Shown: piece by piece, positions 42,961-51,963 of the stretch
Layout: the number at the start of each line of letters is the position of its first letter
Position numbering within the stretch: the first letter of the stretch is position 1
Assembly (NCBI RefSeq): GCF_023100725.1
Contig: NZ_CP095501.1
Location: 1,860,001 to 1,924,000 of the forward strand
Direction of reading: 5' to 3'
From: Arthrobacter antioxidans
Lineage (GTDB): Bacteria > Actinomycetota > Actinomycetes > Actinomycetales > Micrococcaceae
DNA length: 64,000 bases
Notes under the pieces: generated by a model
The model's input: only the letters and a program-made list of their open reading frames with translations
Told to the model about the DNA's origin: nothing
Databases searched by the model: none
Made by a program: the position numbers and the translations under genes

Positions 42961-43545
42961 TCAGGACAAATCACCTCTCGCCATTGCTGGCGTGGGCCGG
43001 TATCGCAGGGCTACTGCCCCCGACCGGAACTCATGGCTATTCACGAGCTCAAGCTGGACGCGCTTGCGCAAACCGGCGAGCAACGTCGGCCCGTGTCCGG
43101 CGAGGACCGGGTGCACAAGGAACTCGTACTCGTCGATCAGTCCCAGATCTGCCAACGCCAGGGGGAGCGTCACGCCACCCACCCACAGGTTCTCGCCTGA
43201 CTCCTGCTTGAGCCGCTGAACCGCTGGCCCCAAGTCGCCTTGCACCAGCTCCGCGTTCCAGTCGACCCCCCTCAGTGTGCTCGACACGACGTGCTTTTTC
43301 GCCCCGTTGATGGCCTCGGCGAACGGGATCTGCCACTCAGCCATCCACTCAGGCCACGCGCCCGCGATTGGCTGCCGCCACGCAGACTCCATCATCTCGT
43401 AGGTCACCCGGCCGAATAGCAAAGCATCGGCTCGCTCCATTTCAGCGGTCCAGTAACGCATCGACTCCTCGTCGGGAGGGAGCCCCGCCTCGTGATGACA
43501 GCAGCCGTCGAGCGTGACGTTGATTGAGTATCGAAGTTGGCTCAT
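42961..43545 (-). CDS. Dihydrofolate reductase family protein (RibD C-terminal-like)
   Basis: The 194-residue protein opens RYSINVTLDGCCHHEAGLPP, then RADALLFGRVTYEMM, KKHVVSSTLRGVDWNAELVQ and ENLWVGGVTLPLALADLGLI with the NADPH-binding G-G-x-x-L, then EYEFLVHPVLAGHGPTLLAG. This is the bacterial RibD_C family of small reductases, often called dihydrofolate reductase-like. Substrate unknown. Stands alone, with no riboflavin genes near. Confidence 0.9.
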   Translation of the reverse strand: MSQLRYSINVTLDGCCHHEAGLPPDEESMRYWTAEMERADALLFGRVTYEMMESAWRQPIAGAWPEWMAEWQIPFAEAINGAKKHVVSSTLRGVDWNAELVQGDLGPAVQRLKQESGENLWVGGVTLPLALADLGLIDEYEFLVHPVLAGHGPTLLAGLRKRVQLELVNSHEFRSGAVALRYRPTPAMARGDLS

Positions 43546-43979
43546 CCCATTGCCCTCACCTGATACGCGCAGCGCTTTTCCACCGGACAGTACTCAAACA
43601 ACATTCGGCGATCAACTGTCGCGCTGGGTGATTCCCTTTGGGCCCTGGTATCACGCAGGGTGCCACTGTCCCGTGTGCGGTGATCTCGCCGGGTGAAGCC
43701 CACGAAACCGAGCCGCCCATTAGGCAGGAACTACCCACCACACTCTGACCTATGGACATGATCCTGCTGGGAGGGCACTCCGAGTAGGCAGCACAGGAAG
43801 CAGGCAGCGCGGAAAGCAGGCTCCGCGGAAAACTTCTCCCGGTGGTGTGGGTGCGGCTGTACAGTTCGTAGCAGATGGTGCGTGAGCGGAATCTATCCGT
43901 GAGCGGACCTATCGGGTTGAGCAGCCAGCCCACTCCCCGCAGGGGTGAGACCCTTGTGCAGGACAGTTGAAGGCCCACC
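43546..43979. other. Gene-free region upstream of GAF-ANTAR gene
   Basis: About 430 bp without a clear gene. The minus-strand frame here is low-complexity. An RNA leader for ANTAR antitermination may lie in such gaps, but no clear paired hairpins were seen by eye. Confidence 0.4.
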
Positions 43980-44753
43980 GTGAATACCACCCCACCCTCC
44001 TCCTCATCGGCGTCCCCTCTCCCGCCTGAACTGTTGGCGATTTTCGGGCGAACCAACGGTCACCTCCTCACGGAGCAGACCGCCCACGACGCCGTCGATG
44101 GCCTGGCCGAGATCGCCCGCGACATCATCGGCGCCGCCGAGGGCGCCGGCGTGAGCCTCATCAACACGGACGGCACCCGGATGAGCGTGGGCGCGACCAA
44201 CCCGCGCGTGCTCGAAGCCGATGACCAGCAGTACGAGCTCGGCCAAGGACCCTGCATGAGCGCCTGGCAGTCGGGTGAGCCTGTCTACATCGCCGACACC
44301 CACACCGATCAGCGGTGGCAGAAGTGGACGACCGCCGTGGCGCCGCTCGGTGTCCGCTCCTGCCTCAGCGTGCCCCTGCTGGACAAACCGACAGGACTCG
44401 GAGCGATGAAGGTCTACTCGAACACCGTCGACGCGTTCTCGAACAAGGACCGGCGACTGCTGATCAACCTCGCCCGCTCCGCCGCGACCCTCCTCGACCA
44501 CATCCAGGCCAGCGACACTCCCCAGCGGATCAGCAACGACGTCAAAGCGTCCCTGGCCGAACGGGACACCATCGGAGTCGCCCGCGGCATCCTGATGGAA
44601 CGCCTTGATGTGGACCGGCAGGCAGCCATGAACCACCTGATCGACCTCGCCACCGACGCAAACACCACCATCGGCTCCATGGCCGCCCTCATCACTGATC
44701 GCCAGGACGACACCGACCCCACCCCTGATCCTGATGTCCAAGCACACCCCTGA
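43980..44753 (+). CDS. GAF and ANTAR domain transcription antitermination regulator
   Basis: The 257-residue protein has a GAF domain (AAEGAGVSLINTDGTRMSVG, YELGQGPCMSAWQSGEPVYI, RWQKWTTAVAPLGVRSCLSV). A C-terminal ANTAR domain follows, with SLAERDTIGVARGILMERLD where the first helix contacts RNA hairpins. ANTAR proteins bind two-hairpin leaders and prevent termination; the GAF part probably senses a small molecule or redox state. Starts GTG at 43980. Its end overlaps the 120-residue gene downstream by 20 bases, so they are coupled. Confidence 0.9.
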   Translation: MNTTPPSSSSASPLPPELLAIFGRTNGHLLTEQTAHDAVDGLAEIARDIIGAAEGAGVSLINTDGTRMSVGATNPRVLEADDQQYELGQGPCMSAWQSGEPVYIADTHTDQRWQKWTTAVAPLGVRSCLSVPLLDKPTGLGAMKVYSNTVDAFSNKDRRLLINLARSAATLLDHIQASDTPQRISNDVKASLAERDTIGVARGILMERLDVDRQAAMNHLIDLATDANTTIGSMAALITDRQDDTDPTPDPDVQAHP

Positions 44754-45096
44754 GGAACAACGACAACGCACACTGCACGCCATCCACAGCAGTGGGCTCG
44801 GGTTGCAGGACGTCTGGGTACGCTATTTCTCGTTCACCGGGGACGTCGACGAGTTCGAGGTCAACGCCTACCTCAACGGGCTGATCACCCTGACCCCCCT
44901 GGATCGGGACCTCGTGTCCCTTGCCGTCAACGAACTCATCGCCGAAACACCCCCACCAACTGCCCCCTACAGCAACGACTCTGAGGATCCGGGCCAACCG
45001 GATGTATTGGTTGCCCTGGATGTCCTCGATCACCGGGATGACGGGATTGATCTGAACGAGGGCGGCGGAGAACAGGACGCACCGGACAATACCTAG
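44734..45096 (+). CDS. Hypothetical protein coupled to GAF-ANTAR regulator
   Basis: The 120-residue protein has an N-terminal folded part (QRQRTLHAIHSSGLGLQDVW, then VRYFSFTGDVDEFEVNAYLN and LITLTPLDRDLVSLAVNELI), rich in aromatic and acidic residues, and a disordered acidic C-terminus of about 40 residues. No family is recognised. The start overlaps the preceding GAF-ANTAR gene by 20 bases, which suggests it acts with it. Confidence 0.7.
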   Translation: MSKHTPEEQRQRTLHAIHSSGLGLQDVWVRYFSFTGDVDEFEVNAYLNGLITLTPLDRDLVSLAVNELIAETPPPTAPYSNDSEDPGQPDVLVALDVLDHRDDGIDLNEGGGEQDAPDNT

Positions 45097-45439
45097 CCCA
45101 CCACGCAGAGGGCGACGAGAGGAATCGTCGCGCCTCGCGCTGTGGCTACACGGTGCCTTCGGTGTTCTGCCGTTGTTGACTTCTCACCGATAAACAACCA
45201 CGCTGGAGTTCTCGCCCCGGACCCTGGCAGAGAACCGCTATTTGCCGTTCCACCAGGGGATTCCATGCCATACACACTTGATCACACCACGCTGGGTGTT
45301 CCTCGCCGGCTGCCGGACATGTCTCTCGATGTGGCATCGCCGCTGCGGACAGTTCACGGACGCCTCCGCGCGACGACGAGTTTTGGAGCCAGCACAGCGC
45401 CGCCCCTGCACATCACGGTCTCGACGCTGAAAGGCGTGA
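45097..45439. other. Gene-free region between two GAF-ANTAR units
   Basis: About 340 bp. A plus-strand frame at 45142-45453 is open but does not look like a protein. No structured elements seen. Confidence 0.4.
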
Positions 45440-46198
45440 ATGATGACCGATGAGTCCAGGGTGAAGCGGGGTATGCCCTCATCACAGCACGGCGGCAATC
45501 TGCGGGAACGTGATCTCGCCACGGAACTGGCGGAGCTGGCCCGCGGGTTACAGCAGGAACCGGACACTGACGCGATCCTGAGCGGGTTCGTCCACGCGGC
45601 CCTCGAACTGATCCCGGGGGTCGACGAGGGTTCCGTCAGTGTTGTCCTGGGACGCAAGGAAATCGGTTCCCGTGCCCCGTCCGGGAATCTGCCCGTGCGC
45701 ATCGACGCGCTGCAGATGGAGACCGGTCAGGGCCCGTGCATGGAAGCCGCGTACGAGCACCGGACGGTGCGGGTCCCGGACATGGCGCACGAGCAGCGGT
45801 GGCCGCTGTTCGCCCGGCGCGCCACCGAGGCCGGCGCCCGGGGGATGCTCTCCATCCAGCTGTGGGTGCAGGGCGACGACCTCGGAGCCCTGAACCTCTA
45901 CTCGTACAAGGCCGACGCCTTCACGGACGAGTCGGAGAACGTGGGCCTGCTGGTCGCCTCCCATGCCGCGGTGGCGTTCGCCGAGGCCGAGAAGACCCGG
46001 CAACTCCATGAGGCCGTGAACTCCCGGGACGCCATCGGCCAGGCCAAGGGCATCCTCATGGAACGCCACAAGATCACCGGAGCTCAAGCCTTTCTCGTGC
46101 TGTCCATGGCTAGCCAACGCACCCACCAGAAGCTCCGGGATGTCGCCGATCACCTCATCAACAGCGGCGAGCTCCCCGACAAGTACACGACGCATTGA
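45440..46198 (+). CDS. GAF and ANTAR domain regulator, second copy
   Basis: The 252-residue protein has the GAF core DEGSVSVVLGRKEIGSRAPS, MEAAYEHRTVRVPDMAHEQR, GALNLYSYKADAF, then the ANTAR domain with AVNSRDAIGQAKGILMERHK and ITGAQAFLVLSMASQRTHQK. The C-terminal end, SGELPDKYTTH, is almost the same as the ANTAR relic at 37119. The first Met is preceded by a short Met at 45440; Met 45443 is equally possible. It lies 340 bp after the first GAF-ANTAR operon, same strand. Targets unknown. Confidence 0.9.
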   Translation: MMTDESRVKRGMPSSQHGGNLRERDLATELAELARGLQQEPDTDAILSGFVHAALELIPGVDEGSVSVVLGRKEIGSRAPSGNLPVRIDALQMETGQGPCMEAAYEHRTVRVPDMAHEQRWPLFARRATEAGARGMLSIQLWVQGDDLGALNLYSYKADAFTDESENVGLLVASHAAVAFAEAEKTRQLHEAVNSRDAIGQAKGILMERHKITGAQAFLVLSMASQRTHQKLRDVADHLINSGELPDKYTTH

Positions 46199-46333
46199 GG
46201 AACGCGACACACGTTCCTCCGGCAGTGGGCGAGGGAGGATGCCAGCCGCATCGATCACACCGCCTCAGTAGGCTGGTCGAACACAGCATTGTGAGGATCG
46301 TTGCGCCACGCAGCCCGTTACAAGGAGCCAGGC

Positions 46334-46711
46334 ATGCACCGAAGTCGCTTGTCCACCCTGCTGATCGACGCCCCGTCGGGTGAGGCCGGAGCCAGTGCGG
46401 TCTTCTGGGCCGGCGCACTTGGCGTACCGGTCGAGAGTCCGCTTGGTGAGCCGCAATTCCACACGCTGCTGAATTGCGTTCCGGACCTCGTTGTCGCCGT
46501 CCAATCCATCGACGACACCGCCCGGTACCACGTCGACATCGAAACCGATGATGTGTCGGCGGAGGTCGCCCGCCTGACCGCGCTCGGCGCCGTCGAAGTG
46601 GCCGACTGGCAGGGCTGCCGCACCCTACGCGTCCCCGGCGGCCATCTGCTGTGCGTCATTCCCGTTCACAGTAGCGAGGCGACGTTCAAGACCCTCGCAC
46701 ACATGTGGTGA
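46334..46711 (+). CDS. VOC family protein
   Basis: The 125-residue protein: RLSTLLIDAPSGEAGASAVF, then WAGALGVPVESPLGEPQFH, and a second unit YHVDIETDDVSAEVARLTAL ending VPGGHLLCVIPV. This is the single-VOC glyoxalase-like arrangement (Glyoxalase_6 type). ATG at 46334 has an AAGGAG site 6 bases upstream. Stands alone, role unknown. Confidence 0.85.
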   Translation: MHRSRLSTLLIDAPSGEAGASAVFWAGALGVPVESPLGEPQFHTLLNCVPDLVVAVQSIDDTARYHVDIETDDVSAEVARLTALGAVEVADWQGCRTLRVPGGHLLCVIPVHSSEATFKTLAHMW

Positions 46712-47247
46712 CTGGGATCCTCGCAGCATCGCCGGCTTCCACGTCATGCCTGCAGACGAATTTACCGATACCGGTTGCGGAAGATTGCCCTGATCCTGTC
46801 GCCCGTAGACACCCTCCAGTAGGAGATCGGCTGGCGCGCCTTCTTGCAGCCGGTGCCCGGACGAGAATGTCCTCGCCGTGGGTCGGCCGCGAAGCACGTG
46901 GCAGCGAAAGAACCGGCGACCCGACCGACTCCAGGACCTGAATCGGACACTGCCCGGTTGGTGCTCAGCCAGCGACACTCTCGGGGTGCACTAAGCCAAG
47001 CATGTGCCGCCGACCAGCTACTAGGGCCAGCCGCCAGGGCTGAGTATGATCTGGATCACATTTCGGCGGAGGTTTTGTTTTCAGGCTCCTGTCATCCATG
47101 CAGGCGTGGACGGGGTGCGGGCACTGTGCGGGGCTCCGGTGGGGTGCGAGCAGGGTCCCGTGCCGCCCGTGATGGTGGGTGGTGTGTTTCCCTCGCGTGG
47201 TCGGCCCCTGTTTCTGTGAGGTCGCAGTCCGGTATAACAGGTGCTCG
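46712..47247. other. Gene-free region
   Basis: About 535 bp with no gene that I can support. Around 47050-47075 there is an AT-richer stretch (GATCTGGATCACA) that could be a promoter or regulator site, but nothing downstream depends on it. Confidence 0.45.
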
Positions 47248-47560
47248 TTATGTCGAGGCGGCAAATGAGCCGAAGAACGCCTGCATTCGATTCAGATCCC
47301 CCGCGATGCTCAGTTGGCCCGAATCCATCAGTTTCGCCAGGATCGAACCGTCGAAAGTGAGATCCCACAGTGGCAGCACTGAACCGCTGACGGTGAAGTC
47401 GACATCAGTGGCGTCGCGCGTGCGTTCGATGCGCAAACCCTCTCGTGAGGCGTCAACCGGAACGGGCCGTCGTCGATCGTCATCAGTCCGGTAATCGGCA
47501 GCGTGGGTGTTCGGGCCGGGGTATAGAGAGCCCGCAGAAGCAGCATGAACGCATCCCGCG
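47248..47560 (-). pseudogene. Relic resembling the SCP2-like C-terminal domain of HxlR-type regulators
   Basis: The minus strand has two frames that join into one domain: ALYTPARTPTLPITGLMTID in one frame and, after a shift, TRDATDVDFTVSGSVLPLWD with ILAKLMDSGQLSIAGDLNRM. The G-x-x-x-x-x-G-D-x-x-x-x-x-x-F end is typical of SCP2-like C-terminal domains. The winged-helix part is not present. The fragment meets the FAD-oxidase relic at about 47590. Confidence 0.45.
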
Positions 47561-47589
47561 CTGCTGTCCATCGCCGAACCGCCGCAGGA

Positions 47590-47937
47590 TCGGCGCTGAC
47601 CATCATTGAACTGCGCCAGCTTGGTGGAGCCTTCGCCATGACCAATCCTCGGGGAGGAGTTGTCAACTCCCTCCCCGGCGCGTATGCGTCGCTCAGCGTC
47701 GGCATCGTGGCCGGCCCGGGCGCCGCAGGGGAGGTTGGCGCCCAGCTGGCCGCCGTCCGCGAGGCGATGAAACCGTGGGACACCGGCCTGACCGTCCCCA
47801 CCTTCGTCGAACAGTTCGACGCCCCGCAGAAGTCATTCGACGCGTCGGTCACGGCGGATATGCAGGCGGTCCGGCGTCGAGTAGACCCAGGCGGCCTTTT
47901 CAGCCGGGACGTCACCGCTCAAACCCGTCCCGCCTGA
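47590..47937 (+). pseudogene. C-terminal relic of an FAD-linked oxidase (BBE-type)
   Basis: The plus strand gives SALTIIELRQLGGAFAMTNP, then GGVVNSLPGAYASLSVGIVA and EQFDAPQKSFDASVTADMQA. These are the last 110 residues of an FAD-binding PP-loop/berberine-bridge type oxidoreductase; the FAD-binding half is missing upstream. Ends at a normal stop. It is convergent with the HxlR-like relic. Confidence 0.55.
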
Positions 47938-48060
47938 CGCTGCCCGCACGCTGGGTTCGAGCAGGTCGCGGCAGACGACGACCCACTTGGCTCGATGCCC
48001 GCTCTGCGCCACAACTCGTGTGACCGCATGGCGTTTCGCAGCGGAATTGTGGACCCGGGT

Positions 48061-48276
48061 CTACCAGGACAGTTTGATCTCAAACTCCCGTTCGTCGTCC
48101 TCGATCTCAACCTCGACCTTCATGGTGACCTCGTCAGGAACTTTGACGGTAAATCGCAGGCCGTCCTGCTCCATGACGATCTCGTTGCCCGACGCCAGCT
48201 CGTCCGCGATGTCGCGGAGCTGCTGAGCGGCCTCTTCCCTGCGCAGGGTCTGCTTCTTCTCCAGCTCGATGTCCAC
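48061..48276 (-). CDS. Amphi-Trp domain-containing protein
   Basis: The 71-residue acidic protein, LRREEAAQQLRDIADELASG then FTVKVPDEVTMKVEVEIEDD and a final EFEIKLSW, matches the amphi-Trp domain (helix followed by two beta strands and a terminal Trp). The function is unknown. The ATG at 48276 has an AGGAG site upstream. Stands alone. Confidence 0.75.
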   Translation of the reverse strand: MDIELEKKQTLRREEAAQQLRDIADELASGNEIVMEQDGLRFTVKVPDEVTMKVEVEIEDDEREFEIKLSW

Positions 48277-48423
48277 CTAGGACTCCTCTCGTCGCGGTCA
48301 GTGCTTGCCAGCATGGCAGCGCCGCACTGGATCGGCAACGACCTCACCCAACAACGCTGCGTATCAATGGCCGCGTCGGCGAAGGCAGGGGGACATGATC
48401 GACACGCAGCATCAGTGGTGGAG

Positions 48424-48475
48424 GAGTGACGGCGTCTCGACCGAGTGTGTTGCAACCCACTGGTAGCGAGATATG
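48424..48475. repeat. Dispersed repeat (possible insertion-sequence end), copy 2
   Basis: Partner of 20286-20334: same 14-bp core GTGTGTTGCAACCC, with GTCTCG upstream and a degraded CGAGAT downstream. The copies are 28 kb apart in the same orientation. Confidence 0.45.
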
Positions 48476-48641
48476 GGCCGTGGTGCAATCGACGCACCCC
48501 TCCGTGCGTTCTCACCGTACGGGCCAACCGTGCTCCTACCTCTCGGGCAGCCGATATGTGGCGGCTGTAAGCGCTATCAGAAGCAATGAGCGACCGGCTT
48601 ACGGACGGATCCAATGCCAGTTCTCCAGATACGATCTGAGG

Positions 48642-49268
48642 ATGGTGAGCCTCCTCAACGAACCCGAGTGGCACAACACTCCAATCTCACCGGTATCGAT
48701 CACCAGGGCCACAGCGCAAAAGTGGCTCGATGCATACGTGACAGCCTGGAAGACGTATGACGAACGAGCAATTGCGGACCTTTGGTCGGAGACGGCTGAG
48801 TGGCACTATCCCTTCCAGATGCGAACATCAGGACGCGAGAAGATAGTCGCTGAGTGGATGAGTGAGCGCGACGCCTTCGTAGGTGAATCCTTTGACGCCA
48901 AGTACCATCCGGTCGCCGTTGAGGGCGACCGAGTCGTCGCCCATGGCCGAACTGTCTTCTACGAACCGGATATTGACCACGTGGTCACGGCATACGACAA
49001 CATTTGGTTTCTACGGTTTGACGACTCGGGCCGGTGTTCCGAGTTCCATGAGTGGTACGCGGGCCGCCCTGAGGATGAACCAGATCGAGCAGTTCCTGAG
49101 CACCAGCTCAGCGAGTATGCACAAACCAACCCTTGGCAAGCCCGCCCGCAGCAGGATCCTGCTCTGGACGCTGTGACGGCTACTGACTCCCGAGCAGTGC
49201 ACCCTGTGCCGCCCTATCTCATCCAAGTAGATGGCACCTGCAATCTCACCAACGAAGGAGCGCCATGA
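48642..49268 (+). CDS. SnoaL-like / nuclear transport factor 2 family protein
   Basis: The 208-residue protein has the NTF2-like fold in its first half: ITRATAQKWLDAYVTAWKTY, DERAIADLWSETAEWHYPFQ, FDAKYHPVAVEGDRVVAHGR, FDDSGRCSEFHEWYAGRP. The last 60 residues are unlike the fold. Start ATG at 48642 with GAGG upstream. It is followed by a 60-residue membrane protein whose ATG overlaps the stop (ATGA). Substrate unknown. Confidence 0.85.
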   Translation: MVSLLNEPEWHNTPISPVSITRATAQKWLDAYVTAWKTYDERAIADLWSETAEWHYPFQMRTSGREKIVAEWMSERDAFVGESFDAKYHPVAVEGDRVVAHGRTVFYEPDIDHVVTAYDNIWFLRFDDSGRCSEFHEWYAGRPEDEPDRAVPEHQLSEYAQTNPWQARPQQDPALDAVTATDSRAVHPVPPYLIQVDGTCNLTNEGAP

Positions 49269-49447
49269 GGAGGATCATCATTGGAGATGTCATCAGCTGG
49301 GTTCTGTTGAACCTAGCTGTGCTGGTCCTGGTGCAAGAACGCTTCAACTGGATGCTGTTTCCTCTGGCATCAGCACTGACTATCGCCACTATCTCCGTCG
49401 TCGGTTGGGTGTGGCGTCGACGGCGGAGCCGCGTCGTGGTTGCCTAG
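49265..49447 (+). CDS. Small membrane protein
   Basis: The 60-residue protein has two hydrophobic segments (about residues 3-22 and 28-48) and a basic tail (RRRRSR). It starts at ATG 49265, overlapping the SnoaL-like stop by 4 bases, so it is translated with it. A role in membrane tethering of the partner is possible but not shown. Confidence 0.7.
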   Translation: MRRIIIGDVISWVLLNLAVLVLVQERFNWMLFPLASALTIATISVVGWVWRRRRSRVVVA

Positions 49448-49500
49448 CAGACGGTGGTCAACTCGAGGGCGAGATCGCTTCAGATGCGCGAACGCGCACC

Positions 49501-49938
49501 CTATTCGGGAGCAGAAGCAGGAGCCCGGTGTCGTTTTCCGGCATCTTCGATCACGGCAGCGATACCGAGCATCAGGGCCGAGCCGAGGGTGGTTCCGACA
49601 GCTACGAGCACGGCGCCCACTGCCCATAGACCGGTCATATCCGTGGCTGCCGCCGTGCTGATCCACGCAGCTGTGAACGCCGCTGGAAGGACCAGCAGCG
49701 CGACGACGAAATGCAGGAGCCGGTAAGCGAGTCCGACCACCACGAAGCTGCACAGAAACGCTCCGATGCCCTGCCAGATGGCGTAGGGGCCGGCCATTTC
49801 GCCAGCCGTGGTGTCGTAGTAGTACTCGGTGTCCCAGGCGAACCAGCCGTACCAGAGCGCTGCGGACAGGACTGCGATCAGGGCCACTAATGCCCACTGT
49901 TGAGCGGACGGCCGATGACGGTTCCGGGTGAGGCGCAT
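49501..49938 (-). CDS. Four-helix membrane protein, hypothetical
   Basis: The 145-residue protein has four hydrophobic segments (about residues 16-34, 52-70, 74-96, 102-128) and a short outer loop rich in Tyr/Asp (DTEYYYDTTAGEM). I do not recognise the family. On the minus strand upstream of the ATG a TAGTGT box lies 5 bases away, so the transcript may be leaderless. It lies near other unknown membrane proteins. Confidence 0.75.
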   Translation of the reverse strand: MRLTRNRHRPSAQQWALVALIAVLSAALWYGWFAWDTEYYYDTTAGEMAGPYAIWQGIGAFLCSFVVVGLAYRLLHFVVALLVLPAAFTAAWISTAAATDMTGLWAVGAVLVAVGTTLGSALMLGIAAVIEDAGKRHRAPASAPE

Positions 49939-50278
49939 GCTTCACACTATGCTGGCCGCGCCAACACGCTGGGATGCCCTGAGGGGACCTTCACCGCGAG
50001 TCCGCTGAGGTGCAGGGTCGAGGCACGTCGACGAATTACTGCGCATCGACGCTTACTGCGGCGAGGCGCAGCCCGTTCGCCCTTCGCCGACCCGTGCGTT
50101 AGGGGTCGAGCGGGTCGGGCGAGGGCACCGCTGATGATGATCAGGAAGAGGGCAACCACTGCGCGTCCTGACCCCCACAAAAAACGCTTCTCCTGAGGCT
50201 GCATGCACCCATCCCGCCATTCCCCTCGGCACGACCTGCGGCGCCCGGAGACCGATGGTCTGACGCGCATCATCGTCG
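49939..50278. other. Intergenic region with a possible short minus-strand gene
   Basis: A minus-strand frame, ending at 49947, contains a hydrophobic helix (AVVALFLIIISGALARPA) from Met 50204 or from an ATG at 50282 overlapping the next gene's stop. The rest is Arg/Ser-rich. I cannot say whether it is real. Confidence 0.3.
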
Positions 50279-50713
50279 TCATTCCACCAGTCGGTAGCTT
50301 CGGATCGACCCGATCTCGTCGAGGAGTTCGATCATGACGACGCGGGAGAACCAGCCGGTCTCGATGTCGTACTCGGCGCCGACCTCGAACGACGCTGCGA
50401 TCTCGTCGCGCGTATCGCGCGTCACCCCCTGTGACAGCTCGAGCGATCCGCAGTTCGATGTCTCGATCAGCACCCCGGCCGTGGACGCCGAACCCCGTGA
50501 TCCGCCCGAACTCGTTCCCGGCTCAGCGGACACCACCTCACACCGCTGGGTCACGATCCCCATGGAGTTCCACAGCGGAATACCCAGCAAGAATCCGCCA
50601 AGCACGAGGATCAGGACACCTGCCAGGTTCACCAGCTTGCCCTTCACCGAGGGACGGGTCCTTCGGTGCACAGGATGACCGCCTGCCGGCGTGTTCTTGT
50701 CGTCCACTTTCAC
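50279..50713 (-). CDS. Single-helix membrane protein, hypothetical
   Basis: The 144-residue protein has a basic N-terminus, one transmembrane helix (about residues 28-48; VNLAGVLILVLGGFLLGIPL) and an outer domain with two Cys that include a Gly/Ser-rich loop. No family is recognised. Minus strand, same direction as 49501 and 50835, so possibly a set. No clear ribosome site seen. Confidence 0.65.
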   Translation of the reverse strand: MKVDDKNTPAGGHPVHRRTRPSVKGKLVNLAGVLILVLGGFLLGIPLWNSMGIVTQRCEVVSAEPGTSSGGSRGSASTAGVLIETSNCGSLELSQGVTRDTRDEIAASFEVGAEYDIETGWFSRVVMIELLDEIGSIRSYRLVE

Positions 50714-50834
50714 CGCCTACCTGCTGTCGGGGAGGGCGGCAGCACCGTTGGTGCGCCGATGGTGGGCGGTCCTGTCCGGTCGCCCCGGAACAGGTGCGGC
50801 GGGAATGCCGTGTCCGCAGACTCGCGGTGGACGG

Positions 50835-51083
50835 TCATGGGCCGGTTCGCGGTGGTGCCGGTGCTGTCGGCTCCGTGTCCGGTGAGGTGAAGGCTCTGGT
50901 GAGGGCGCCCGCCGCGCCGGCAAGGAACACCCACGCCGCGGCGATTACTACCCGGTAGGTGAGGGAATCACCCAGCCACTCCGACAGCAGGGTGCGGCCG
51001 GCGAAGATGAGTACCGTCAGGACGACGCACACCCCGGCCACGATGAACCACAGATAGCTCCGCCTGCGCACAACAACCCCCAT
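50835..51083 (-). CDS. Small membrane protein, hypothetical
   Basis: From Met 51083 the protein is 82 residues with two hydrophobic segments (LWFIVAGVCVVLTVLIFAG and RVVIAAAWVFLAGAAGAL) and a Pro/Thr-rich tail. The frame runs upstream to 51155 into the next gene's end. Unknown family. Minus strand, upstream of the 50279 gene. Confidence 0.6.
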   Translation of the reverse strand: MGVVVRRRSYLWFIVAGVCVVLTVLIFAGRTLLSEWLGDSLTYRVVIAAAWVFLAGAAGALTRAFTSPDTEPTAPAPPRTGP

Positions 51084-51100
51084 TCGTTGACCCGCCCAGC

Positions 51101-51718
51101 CTATGTGCTCCTTGCGCCGAGCAACCGGGCGACCACGACGGTCTCGCCGATCCACCCGGCTTTTCTTCCGGTCTCATCCGTGAGCTTGAGTGCCGCTGTG
51201 AGGGCCTGGTCGTAGCTCTGGTGCCCGGAGGGTGAAGGGGTCGGTTCGTCATGGTGCATCGGCCGTCCCTGCTCGCCCCGCTCGGACAGGGTGGAGCCAA
51301 AAACACAATAGGGAGTGGGATAAGGCGTGGGGCCAGAGGGCCGGTACAGCGGCATCCTGGTCTCCGGCCAACCCGCGATAAGCCTGCCCCGATGAATGAC
51401 GGCGAGCTTCTCCCAGAGGTCCTGAGTCGCACGGGCCGGAGGAATCCCGCTGCAATAGGCCTCAACATCTGCGTCGCTATCGGCCGTATCGGCTTCATCA
51501 TTGGGATCCATCGACCCGATCCATGCTCGACTGGAACGGGCTCCTCCATTGAGCGCGCCAACGATTGTGAAAAGATGTTGCGTCGCCGGCTCGTCGACGT
51601 CGAAGGGATTGAGGTTGCCCTTGGGGCAGTCATAGGTGATGAACGATGGATTTGGGACGAAAGAATGCGCAGAAGTCTCAGCCTCTGGCTGGTGGCCTTC
51701 CCGTGATACCTCGCTCAT
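51101..51718 (-). CDS. Hypothetical soluble protein
   Basis: The 205-residue protein is rich in Pro, Asp and Ser. It has an N-terminal patch HSFVPNPSFITYDCPKGNLN, a helical middle ATQDLWEKLAVIHRGRLIAG and a C-terminal YDQALTAALKLTDETGRKAG ending in a basic tail. I do not recognise it. It overlaps no neighbour and lies upstream of the small membrane-protein genes on the minus strand. Confidence 0.5.
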   Translation of the reverse strand: MSEVSREGHQPEAETSAHSFVPNPSFITYDCPKGNLNPFDVDEPATQHLFTIVGALNGGARSSRAWIGSMDPNDEADTADSDADVEAYCSGIPPARATQDLWEKLAVIHRGRLIAGWPETRMPLYRPSGPTPYPTPYCVFGSTLSERGEQGRPMHHDEPTPSPSGHQSYDQALTAALKLTDETGRKAGWIGETVVVARLLGARST

Positions 51719-51963
51719 GGACTATTCCGGTCGTCATAAGTGCCTTGGTGCTTATGGTCCTGCTCTGCCCGGTTCTCGTCAGTTCCGTGAGAGAACATGA
51801 GGAAACATCTCCTTGGAATCTTCACCGTCCCATAGAAGGATCCCTTGGAGCGCACTCTGCCGCAGCACGGCGTCAGCGAGAACGAACGTCAGTGTCTACT
51901 CACAGACGCCGGGGCTCAATGAGACCGTTGCGCGCTTCCCGTCACCGACGTAGCGTCTACCAG

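Noticed and set aside
45142..45453. 103-residue open frame between the two GAF-ANTAR genes
   Set aside because: No recognisable domain, no ribosome site, and composition like other shadow frames.
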